This document shows positions 24,525-34,700 of a DNA stretch of 48,128 nt, piece by piece. The notes below the pieces were generated by a model that made no database searches, was not told where the DNA came from, and saw nothing but the letters and a program-made list of their open reading frames with translations. The number at the start of each line of letters is the position of its first letter. Position 1 is the stretch's first letter. The stretch covers positions 1 to 48,128 of the forward strand of contig JAWQRO010000219.1 of assembly GCA_033557835.1 (NCBI GenBank), given 5' to 3'. The position numbers and the translations under genes were made by a program. The DNA comes from Helochares maculicollis. Taxonomy: Eukaryota > Arthropoda > Insecta > Coleoptera > Hydrophilidae.

Positions 24525-24695
24525 ATGATTTGTTTTGTACTAATTTTTATAATAGTCTTTGCAGTTGCATTAGCTAGGATGCTTGCCTACATAATTTTTT
24601 ATGATTATTATTCTGCAAAAATTAACGATTTTCATCAAGTAGAAATAATACTGGATAACATTACTAAAACTGTTTACGGAATTAAAGCCATGTGA
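24525..24695 (+). CDS. 56-aa ORF with membrane segment, possible second cistron
   Basis: Starts one base after the TAA of the 85-aa ORF (TAAAATG) in a favourable A-rich start context. The N-terminus is strongly hydrophobic (MICFVLIFIIVFAVALA, residues 1-17, extending to about residue 26), predicting a single membrane segment or signal anchor, followed by a soluble tail with YYSAKINDFHQ and ILDNITKTVYG (one N-glycosylation sequon, NIT). It ends in TGA at 24693-24695. A two-protein message of this kind would need reinitiation. A chance hydrophobic ORF in T-rich sequence is the main alternative. Confidence 0.32.
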   Translation: MICFVLIFIIVFAVALARMLAYIIFYDYYSAKINDFHQVEIILDNITKTVYGIKAM

Positions 24696-24775
24696 ACCAT
24701 CTATGTTTTGTGTATTTTTGTGCCTACAATGTCGTTTCCTTAATTAAAGTCGGTCACCTAAAGATTTTAAGCCGA

Positions 24776-25240
24776 ATGTTATTTTCCTCGAAAACTTTAA
24801 TTGCTAGTAAATTCAACAAAAAATTTGAGTTTTCATTGCAGGAAGCTCCGTCGACTAAACAAGTAAAAAAAGTTGGAGTGAGCAAATTGTTCGAAACTTC
24901 CTTGCCTCTGCCGTTCGAGGTGCTTTATTGTTCTGACTACACTTAAGTTTTGTTTGTAAACTAATGTTTTGCTCAGGAAGAGTTGAGAGTTCCCAGCAAT
25001 TTTCACCGTATATCACCCACCGGTTTGCAGGGCCTTCTTTTATGAAAGGGCCGCTGGGGTACTCTTCCATAAAACCCAAGGCAGTGCTTGAGATTTTTCC
25101 AGGTCTTAAAGTTTTTAACACACGCGCTATTTTTTATTTTGTACTGTTCTTTAAGGAAGAATTAGTTTTTTGTTTCTGAATAACAACTACTGGTGATGGA
25201 GAAAAGGCCGAAGATGAGTCTTATAAACCATATCTAGAAA
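24776..25240 (+). other. Coding-like region, unresolved
   Basis: Denser in GC than its surroundings. A frame from ATG 24776 reads 56 codons to a TAA at 24946, including QEAPSTKQVKKVGVSKLFET. A donor-like GTGAGC within it (after 24878) and an acceptor CTAATGTTTTGCTCAG near 24976 could define a roughly 97-bp intron. Further on, a different frame reads YITHRFAGPSFMKGPLGYSS and, past a single TGA at 25177-25179, GDGEKAEDESYKPYLEK up to a GTAATT donor at about 25239. This may be one or two small genes, a decayed gene, or the 3' part of the 24-kb locus. I recognise no family and give no gene model. Confidence 0.25.
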
Positions 25241-25244
25241 AAGG

Positions 25245-25809
25245 TAATTTCACATTATGGTTACTGGCTAGAACTCGATCTATTAGTCAATTATTTATTT
25301 GTTTTCCTAGCCCAATTCCGTTGTGATTTTTATTAATGTTTTCGTAACTTCCTGCTAAAGTACTTTTTTATTTGCCAAAATTAGATGTATGCGAAAAACA
25401 TTTTCTCTTAGCATAAAATAATGAATTGGCTTGCATTAAGGAATAATAAATATTTTGAAAAGTATATATGCTGTTCATAATATAATTATTTAAGCAAATA
25501 GTTTATAATTTATGTAAATCTATCACTGGCAAGTACTAGGTACATTTTGGAACTTTTATCTGCCATTTTATAGTAGCCCTATAAGATATAACCTGAATTA
25601 AGTGTCCCATAAGAATCTGATATATTTAGAAAACCATTAACAAGATGCTTAAAATTTTACGTTATACTCGGTACCTCAAAAACGATTTGCATTAAACAAC
25701 CATTTTTATCAAGCCTATAAGATTTCTATGATTATTTCCTTCTCAAATGTTTTAATACTCCAAGGATACAGAGGGTTTGTTTTATAAATAAACCGCCGTC
25801 ATATCTGCA
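25245..25809. other. Intergenic, upstream of CAP-like gene 1
   Basis: AT-rich with no coding signal. A TATAAATA at 25783-25790 lies only 20 bp before the CAP-like ATG, too close for a normal TATA-to-start spacing unless the start site is elsewhere or a 5' exon exists. Confidence 0.4.
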
Positions 25810-26694
25810 ATGTATTTAAGTTATTCTTTACATTTTTTCTTAGTTGTGTCGCTTACACTTGCCCGCAAGGCATCTGATATATCAGAATGGTGTTCTTTGA
25901 TCTGCAAACCCAATCCAAATGTCGATTATCCAAACACTGTTTGCAGAAGGAATCCGTGTGGTTTGGATCCAAGCAATTGTCAACAGGGCTCTAAAGCATT
26001 CCTTATGACACCTAGAAAACGTCTTTACATTGAAAGCTACGTTAATTTTATGAGATCTACCTTTATTTCAGATGTTTTACCATTATTATTTGTCAAGTCG
26101 CACGATATGAATCTATTGAGTTACTCAAAAGAATTGGAATTTTCAGCCCAATGCTGGGCAAACAGCTGTCATCAGTATATAGATCCTTGTGGATATACCC
26201 CGAATTTTCCAAGTAATATTGCACAATTTTATATTATTTTTGACGATAAAGAGAGTAGCAATGAAGAAGATCAGATGTTTCAAGCATTTGGAAATAATCT
26301 CTTTGGAACCCTTCTCCCAGCTACAAAAGCTCTGTTGAAAGAAGGTTTTAAATATTCTAAAAATTTAGAGACGTACGCAGTAATAAAACTTTTGTACGCT
26401 CAAATATATCTAATTGGTTGTGGAGCATCCCACTTTAGAAAAATGAGTATGATTGTATGCAACGTTTATCCAGCAAATATTACTTTTGGGCAAACGATTA
26501 TTACACTTAACGGCACTTGCACTGGTAAATTACGAAAAAATAGAGATCCTAATTTCGTTTTGTTGTGTCCTCATGCTTTCGACGAAAATTTTATTCCACC
26601 TTTTTCAATTAAAATAGAATATAATTTCGGTCAAGTGTATTTTGCAAATTGTGACATGGCGGTATTTTTTATATTTATATTATTTATGATATAG
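25810..26694 (+). CDS. Secreted CAP (antigen-5/CRISP)-like protein, divergent, single exon
   Basis: 294 residues in one uninterrupted exon. Residues 1-18 are a signal peptide (YSLHFFLVVSLTLA core). A cysteine-rich N-terminal part (C28, C32, C45, C50, C57; YPNTVCRRNPC) corresponds to the region before the CAP fold in insect antigen-5 proteins. CAP-like blocks follow: a helix with VNFMR (N79, R82) where the family has HNxxR; ELEFSAQCWANSC (residues 108-120); YLIGCG (200-205); and MIVCNVYPA (214-222). The His of the usual GHYTQ motif and of the HD.C motif are absent, so the CAP metal-binding tetrad is not conserved. A short C-terminal hydrophobic tail (MAVFFIFILFMI) suggests GPI anchoring. AATAAA lies at 26834. 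A paralogue is at 39048-39911. The family role (venom allergen, immunity, reproduction) is varied, so no function is assigned. Confidence 0.85.
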   Translation: MYLSYSLHFFLVVSLTLARKASDISEWCSLICKPNPNVDYPNTVCRRNPCGLDPSNCQQGSKAFLMTPRKRLYIESYVNFMRSTFISDVLPLLFVKSHDMNLLSYSKELEFSAQCWANSCHQYIDPCGYTPNFPSNIAQFYIIFDDKESSNEEDQMFQAFGNNLFGTLLPATKALLKEGFKYSKNLETYAVIKLLYAQIYLIGCGASHFRKMSMIVCNVYPANITFGQTIITLNGTCTGKLRKNRDPNFVLLCPHAFDENFIPPFSIKIEYNFGQVYFANCDMAVFFIFILFMI

Positions 26695-26699
26695 TAATT

Positions 26700-28176
26700 G
26701 AGGCTTTAATATGATAAACCTGTTATGTTTTAGAACACAGATGTTTTTTATTTATATTTGTATACGCAAATCAGTGTCCTAATTGATTTATAGACTGTCT
26801 ATGAACACACTTTTTAAGATACCAGTAAACAATAATAAACAAATTATAAAATTGAATTTTCTTTCTACTGAAGCTGAATCTAAGTGCTACAGTTTGATAA
26901 AATGGCCTTCAAACACTATTTTTGAAAAGTTACATAAGGTTTACAAATTATCTAATTTATAAGAATTTAAATCAAAAGAAAAAGTAATTTGATTTTTTGC
27001 AATTTGAGACAAAATTGGAATAAGGCTATTTTTTGAAAACTAAGACAACTGATTTTAGCGCTTTACAAAACCTAAAAATGCTTTGTCTCATAAATACTGC
27101 AATTTTAAGTCTTACATCAAAATAGAGTTATGAGAAATGTAGGGGCACTACCGACAATGAGTTTTGAGTAAATGAAAGTAAAATAAGTTCTTTAGAGGAA
27201 TATCAATTTGAGGTGCCCCCGCTGTTAAACAAGCGTGATATTTTAAAATAAGACATTCCAATTTAAAGACCAAATGAAAATGAAATTCTTGTTAGTGATT
27301 AGTCAAATGAAAGTAAAAAATTTTGTTTTCTATGGATTTTAACTGTCACCCATTCAAAACAAATAATTTTACAAATACAAAATTCATTGCAACATTTTTA
27401 TTAATGTGATCAATTTACAATTGCATAAGTACATAGTCATGTCTAATCTTCAGACTTTGTGTAGAAATTACCTTTCTGCTACCTAAAGAATTTCTTGTGC
27501 AAATGGTATTGTGACAATGATAACCTTTAGAAGTTTTCCACATCAAACTGAGGTATTCCCATAGCCAAGTGCCAGTTGATAAAACCTATTTCAGGCCAGG
27601 TAGAACCATTTACAAAAATGTTGCAGTTAAATCACTTTATGAAGCTATAAAAACATGTCAAAGTCTTCAGTAAGCAATAAGCTATTTATAAATAAAATTG
27701 TTTTTTATCTCCTGGACGATGGCGTGATTTGTTTAGAAAACCACTGAAATTCCATCACTCATGCCATGCAAAACTCGGCCTGTTTATTTTAAGCAATTAA
27801 AACTACAAAAAACTTGGTTACCCTACCAACTCATTATATGTAATCTTATTACTTACTATTAAAATTGTAATTAGTGAACATTGAAATTCAATATTAACCC
27901 TAATTACTCTTACTACTCTTCCAGAAAAACCTACCAGTTTGTCAGTCATAAAAGGGAATTTATTTCGACGCAAACCTCTAAAAGTAAATGTTGGGATTAT
28001 TTTATTTGCAAAATAAAATCTGCTTGAAAGTCTGTAAAATTTGTCTCAATTTTGGCTTCATTTTTTTATGCTTACCCAATTATGTTTACTTATTTTTCTT
28101 TATACTTGCCCAACTGTTGCTAATAAAGTACACATTAGAGAAAGGTGCCAAATAATCTGAAAAACCTTCTCTTCCT
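26700..28176. other. Intergenic between CAP-like gene 1 and its broken copy
   Basis: The first 150 bp include the likely 3' UTR of the CAP-like gene with AATAAA at 26834-26839. The rest has no gene. Between 27140 and 27225 the strings GTAGGGGCAC and GTGCCCCCGC form a loose inverted repeat of unknown meaning. Confidence 0.45.
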
Positions 28177-28470
28177 TAGAATATAATTTGCCACACAAAT
28201 TCGTGTAGATTAGATAAAGCAGATTGTTAAGAGGTTTCAAAATATTTATATTAATGACACCTTGGAGACGTGTTTATCTAGACACTCTCATGAATGAATT
28301 AAGCAAATGCTCAATTCAAAATTTTATTAGAAAGAACTTAATTGTCCAATCCAGTGATCCTAAGCGAGATCCCAACTACAGCTTTTTATCTTTGCATACA
28401 TTTAACGAGAATTTCGTTTCACCATTCCAAATGGCTGTAAAGCAAAATTTGGTCCAATCTTACTTGTTTT
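28177..28470 (+). pseudogene. CAP-like pseudogene with internal deletion
   Basis: Aligns to the gene at 25810 in two blocks. The first (about 28177-28330) matches the region from the NTVCRRNPC motif through FLMTPRKRLYIES (here FILMTPWRRVYLDT), with stop codons in the cysteine-rich part. The second (about 28355-28465) matches the C-terminal segment: DPNYSFLSLHTFNENFVSPF against DPNFVLLCPHAFDENFIPPF. The whole central CAP core, including QCWANSC and IGCG, is deleted. The 3' end runs directly into a minus-strand mariner fragment. An 88-codon open frame survives (28224-28490) but its last codons are transposon sequence, so a functional product is unlikely. Confidence 0.75.
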
Positions 28471-28795
28471 CAATCACAGGGTTGTCGTAATGAAACTATT
28501 TTTCATTTTCAGTGATGTAGAAATCCTTTCCGTCTGTACCTTGCAAATAGCTGTTCAAAAGAAAACTGCGATCCACATTTTATTAGCGATATCTCATACG
28601 GCACCAGAGTTTTTTATATCTTAATCATTCTTATAGCTTCGGAGCATTGTGAAATAGCTTGTTGATTCACTCCTAATGACGCTGCAAATTCTTCTTATGT
28701 TTAACAAAAGTCTTACTGAAGTAATACCTATAATTCTGTATCTGTGAAAACTCTCTTTCTTCTACCGCCTCCTTCCTCAGTTTATATGTTAAAAA
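28471..28795 (-). pseudogene. mariner transposase fragment, minus strand
   Basis: Read on the minus strand, this stretch matches the mariner lineage of the 6.57-kb element. A degenerate version of the conserved TFEDxELQALLDED segment lies at about 28730-28775, then EEFAASLGVNQQAISQ (second helix-turn-helix, about 28650-28700), a damaged VPYE linker block, EQLFARYRRKGFLHH, and the FHYDNP motif at about 28480-28490. Multiple stops and at least one frameshift are present. N-terminal, catalytic and terminal-repeat parts are missing. It abuts the 3' end of the CAP-like pseudogene. Confidence 0.78.
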
Positions 28796-28799
28796 TCAA

Positions 28800-31700
28800 C
28801 AATTCATTCACTAATAGTTAACTACGGACAATAAATTAGCTATTTGATAAAAATAAACGCAACAATAGAAACTATTGTATTATGCTAAGTTTGGCGAAGT
28901 TGCTAAGTTGCGATAGTGAGGTAGCCGTTTGCAATTATATCTTCTTTCAATATGTCTTTTAGTCAAATAGAAGAAGCACACTTTTTGAATTTATAGAAGG
29001 ACAGAAATATACTGTTTGTATTAAACCTCTGTGAATACTCTCTTCCATAGCTGTCTTCTGTTGTCGATTTTTTAAGTATCCACAACTATCCAAGTAGAAT
29101 TGCCTAAGATCATAACATCTAAGTTCCGATTAACAGTCAAGACTAACCAACTCCAGATAGAGAATCAATGAGAGGATGCATGTATCAAATGACACTTTAC
29201 TCATCTATCTTAGCGCAAAAAAGTTTAAGTTTTACATTTTGTTTAAGTACTATTATTACCATAAAAACATTTAAATTACAAAAATAAGATGTATTTTTTT
29301 ATGAAATGACAAGCATACTTCTGCCTAAAATTTTATTAAAAGATCTATTTATTATGCTTATTATTAATAATCATGTTCAATTTATACCTCAATTGCTAAC
29401 CTTTAGTCTTTCATTTTCTTAGACTAGTACATGCGTCTAATTTCAGAACTGTGTACCCTTACGGTATTAAATCCCAGTAATAAGTAACTATTGAACTGAA
29501 AGACTTCAAAAGTATGCAAAATTTTACAGCACATTAGAGTGGTTTCAATTAATTTAGGTATTTATAGATAATTAATAAATAAATAATTGAACCTTGTTTA
29601 AGAGCTCACCGTGCTGCAATTTCTCCATTTTAATTACAATGTTTTGTGCAAATAATATTACCTTCAGTTTTTAGGCAGCGTCTTTGATTGCAAAAGCGTG
29701 GTTGGGGTAATTTTTTATGTATTTAAAATGAGTTTTCTGTTTGAACGAAACAAAGGATTTCTCGGTGTTAATCCCCATTAGTCGGTTGAAATTCAAACTC
29801 ATTTATTCTGGATTGATTGAAACACCAAATTAGAGCGTACAACGTCATCCCAAATTTACCCAACAGTTTGGCAAGTGCCTTTCCGTGGTTTACGACCCAA
29901 TTCAACTTAATAAAATTAATTATCCTATCTTGTTTAATGCCAATCATAACTGGAAATTCCGGGTCTCATATTTGTGCCATTAATGTCCAAGAAACTTGAG
30001 TTGCAACAGCTTGCCGTGATAGATTCTCGTTACAAAACGCAATTAATTTGCTACATAATTTTAATGATCGACAGTCTGGAAGCAAGTTGTCCTTACTGTG
30101 TATACAAGTTTTGAGGCGTTCAAAAATTCTTAGCATCTCGCCGTATACTAACACTTTGGTTGACATTCATGTTCTCAAAATATTTCACCACTTATTCGAA
30201 GCATTTTTGGAATAGCATTGAAATAAAAATCTGTCCATAATCAATAGAAGCTATTAGAATACTGATATAACAAATTCTGCTTTATACTGTGTGTCATTTG
30301 ACCTATTAACTGAAATATTTGTTTCTTATTACATGTGAGAAACTGCTTACCACAATTGAAGAATTTCATGTTATTACGGTAATGATGTATTATGTAGAAA
30401 CTATTATTATTATGTATAGTGTTCCTAATTGGACGCATATATTGTAACCGACTCAGCTTATTCAGTATTATGAAACCCATTATGTAGTCAAACAAGTGGA
30501 TTCCTAGCATAATTTCAATAATCTATGCAAATTCTAATTACCTGAGCATTAATCCAAATGTGAAACGAAGGGATGTAATTAAAATAAAGTTTTGAACATA
30601 TTTTAATGAATTTTTGTTTATTAATTTTAAAACTTAGTTGCATTAATTTCATTAATTAACAATCTTTTTAAGCTAAATTATAATTAACTTACTAAATAGG
30701 TCAAACATAATGTTTCCACAATATTAACTAGCAATAGATTTTAGCACGATTATTTTACTATTTTGCAAATTAACAAAATGTAAATGTTTACATTATTAAA
30801 ATAATTAATTAGCTAAGGTTAATAAATGAAATTAGGTACTGAAATCTCCTCTTTTATATCCGCGTTTACGTTGTGCCTATTTATGAGTTAATGTACCAAT
30901 TATAAATTTACATGGTCTCTTTGCAACTATGCAAACATTTTGTCAATACTGAAAACAAAACGCTTGCGTCAAACTATTTCTACACTTACTTTTGAACTTA
31001 GGCTTTAGGTATAGTATGGTAAAGATGCAATAAATACATTACATTTGAGCAATTGCTTTCGTTTTCAAGACGATAAAAAAAGAACTATAAATTTACACTT
31101 TACGGCTCCTGCTATACCTACAGAAAAATAAATAAATGTCTCTATACTGATTGGCCCTTTAATAGGTAGACATTTTTACCGACACATGGATAAACTCAGT
31201 TGTGTGTTTTCTGTTGTGCAGTTAACTAAGAAGCTTTACAAGGACTTGGTTTAAAAGTATCATAAAAACTCACTTATATTCTAGTACTTTGAAGTAATGC
31301 AATGTGAACGAATTAAATCGGTGTCTGTTAGGCTAAGGCGTATATGTTTATTGTTATACTTTCCAATAAACGTATACCAATAAATTTTCAAGCGTGAATG
31401 CAAAATCCTGTACCGTTGTTGTGTACGTTCTGTCGATTTATTTTCAATAGGTGAGCGTATTGTAAAACTTCGGCAGTAGAAAATGGGTTCTGCCTGGCTC
31501 TTTTTCCCTTTTTGTCGCAGACCGGAATAAATGAAATTAAAGCTGTTGTTTACGGAAGGCAATCACGTTAATTCTGGTGTATTTTGCTCAAAATTGTAGC
31601 TCTATTGCTGCAACTGGAGTACAGCTTTGTATATAATAGAAACGTCTCTGTTAGCTCGATTGTTAAAGCTGCAGCGCAATTCTAGTGTTTTCGGTCTGAG

Positions 31701-34700
31701 ACAAATATGTGACTTTGTAGTCAATTGAACTAGAAAGTTTTAAGAGAGTTATTGCAAATAATTACAAATTAATAAAAACTCTGCCAATTCTATATGGGTA
31801 TTTTTCTACACTGTATGAGTAATGCAACTCCAAGCTATTTAGGTAGAAGGTACTAAATCAGTATATTGTTGCCATCAAATAAACTCATTATCTAAGTAAT
31901 CATATTGGCATAGATATGCCAACAATTGGGGTAACGGATTATGCAAGTTATGCCATGAATTCAATTGCTTAGCCTATTGAGCTTTCATATCAGTTGGCAA
32001 TAATACTAGATCTGTTCAAATTCATCTCAGCAATTGACAAGCTATAAATCAGTCATGTTATTGAGAGTCAACGACCGGCTCTAAATAAATGAGTTGGACT
32101 AATAAACATTACGATCATGAGGGCAAAATTATTACCTACTAGCATCTGAAAAGAAGAATTCTCTAATTAAATTGTTGAGTATGTTGATAAAAAACATAAA
32201 GTTATAAATCTTATTACTATGCCCAAAGATTTGTAAGTAGAGTTTTCTTTGAAATCTAAATATTTCAGAACGTGCAAAATCCTTATGGCAGACACTTCAA
32301 CGAAAGAAATCATTATCATGGCGCTATTATATTGAAAAAAAAATCAATATCTTATTAAGTGGCACCCAATATTATCCCTAGTACAGCACGGCGCCTTTAT
32401 GAGAAAATATAAATGTTTACAACATTTCCACACGCCGAAGATTAAACTTCAAAATCCAATTAAGCCAAGCGCCTCCACGGAGGCAGAGCACGATTTAATC
32501 GTATAATATATGGACCAATATGGGTCAAATAACTTAAACACTTCATTAAAGGTTAGCATACCGCAAAATATAGCTTTAATTCTCTCTCTTAGGAAGTACA
32601 TAGGAAGTTCTACTCGCTGAGGCCCTCTCAAAGATCTTTTATTCAAAATTTCAATTAACGCAGCTGCAGGAAGGGTCCTCTATTTTACCTAGTAAGGCCC
32701 TTGTGGATTTTCTATGGAAATTGGGTAGTTGTGAAGCAGCTATTACAACTCATGAGGAATTCAGGAATATTTTCATAATTGCGCCATCTTTACTTCCTCC
32801 TTTTTTCTCTGGGCATGAAAACTTCAGCGATCGGCATTTAACATTCAGCTGTAGATGCAAAACTTCCAGCCAACGCCAGTAAGGAAAAGCTTTCGGAGGA
32901 ATTCCTCTTCAAAGTTCCAAATGCCACACTAAAATATTTTCTTATTATTTGTTAACTCTAACTTGCTGATATTTACAGAAATTTAATAATCCTGCAAACT
33001 TTATTCCTAACTGTGGAAGTTAGCAATGTAAATTTATGTATGAAACTTTTAAGTATCTTACAAAATACAGAATCAAAGATTTGCGTTCCCCATGCTAATT
33101 TCGAATCTATTTCATAATAAAACGATAAAAGTACAACTTCTTGCATAAATTTAAATTTCTCGGTACATTTGGTGTGTTGCTTAGTGGCTTAGAGCGGTTA
33201 ATTTCTGTATTGTTATCTGGAGCTTGACGAAGCAGGTCACATCGGTGCTGAATGCTCTCTTAACTCCTGGCTAAGAGCGATAAAGTAGTTTTTAGCTCGT
33301 CACATCACATCTCATCTCATCTCGTGTCAGAGTGATCCTATTTGCACCGTTAAGAACACGCACACTCGAGAGGGTAGACAAGAGGGCAGATAACACTAGA
33401 AATTCGTACTTAATCCATCATCGTCTGCACTATCGCGATCTAGCGGCCTGGCTCGTGTACTTCCGGTTGATTCATCCCGCGGTGACGTGAGAGACCAGTA
33501 ATTAAACCAAGGGTTGTTATTTACTTGCTACGCTCATCCCATTCGGTTTGCTCAGACTCATAGGGAAGGCAAAGCTGGGCAAAGTGAGCCCCAGAAGAGG
33601 AAAGTGGAGAGACAAGCAGGGAGAGAGTTTGCTGAAACCGGAACGCAGATGTATTTGGGCTGCATCTTATGATCTTGCCTCCAGCATAATTAATCAACTG
33701 AGGAAGTTTCCAGTTGTGTGCAGCAAAAACACCGTAGTCTTCAGTATTATAGTATAAATTTATGTGTTCATTAAGAGAAGCAGCAGGTATCTGATATGGA
33801 AGTGTGGATGCTGTACATCTTCCTTTGAGGGGCTTCAAGTTTAGGTGTTAATTGAAGGTGTTTGCTGCTTGCTGCACACAGCTTCGTTTCTACCTTATTA
33901 ATCACCTCCTGCGCTGTTATACCTAAAAATATGCGATGCCTTTCGTCAAGGAACAGATATTGTATTTTAAGGGTATATTTGTGTCGTGCTTGGGCATATT
34001 ATGGGGCTAGCAATATTGTTTTCTCTGAACTTTTAGTAATGTTCTCTATTCGGCAAGTCATGGATTAACATCTCGTTGAATAAATATGTTTCGCCAAAAA
34101 AGTTATGCATTTAATTTTATGTAATTTAAACTATCAATTTTAATTTATATTCACATTCATCGATGAAGGACTTTCCAAGCTGTTGCTCTACAAAATTTAA
34201 AAATGTTTTCAAAGTTTTAAATATTTACATTAATATCGCAAGGTATGGTAGAAGTTTTGCGAATAATATAGGGATATAGGGATAACATTTTTTACTTTCT
34301 GTTGTTTATCACTTTAATATTACATACAACAACAAACCACATTTTTCAATAAAATTGCAAAAGTTTCTATCATATTGTTACTTTAGTCACTTTTCATTTA
34401 TAGTTATATTCTCGTTACTAAAATACGGCTACAACTTTTCTGCTGCCAATACCAGAGTTGAAAATTTTCATTAAAACACTGATCTTTTTTTTAACAAAAA
34501 TAGGAACAAGATTGTGTATTGCATAGAAGTTATGTATATGAAATTTTATTTGATTAAAACTTATGTACGACGCAGAAATAAAACTGAAAATCCATAAATG
34601 GTATTAGTTTTGCCAATACTTATGAAAATGGAGTCTGCACAAAGGTTATGCCGCACTACTTTTGAAATAAAAATTCTCTGTTTTCTTAACAAAATTCCAA

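Noticed and set aside
24855..25121. 88-codon minus-strand open frame
   Set aside because: It overlaps a plus-strand region with better splice-like signals and has no recognisable motif or promoter, so it is not called as a gene.
28514..28580. Plus-strand CRNPFRLYLANSC-like reading that resembles the CAP-family CRRNPCRLDPTNC motif
   Set aside because: The same bases read on the minus strand give the mariner segment EQLFARYRRKGFLHH in order with other transposase blocks, which explains the sequence better. The plus-strand likeness is coincidental.
33300..33325. CATCACATCTCATCTC repeats as a possible CRISPR-like or satellite array
   Set aside because: Only a few 5-bp imperfect units; a minor microsatellite.
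33521..33838. 105-codon minus-strand open frame overlapping a 69-codon plus-strand frame
   Set aside because: Located in a GC-richer island where stops are rarer. No recognisable motif on either strand, and no promoter or splice support.
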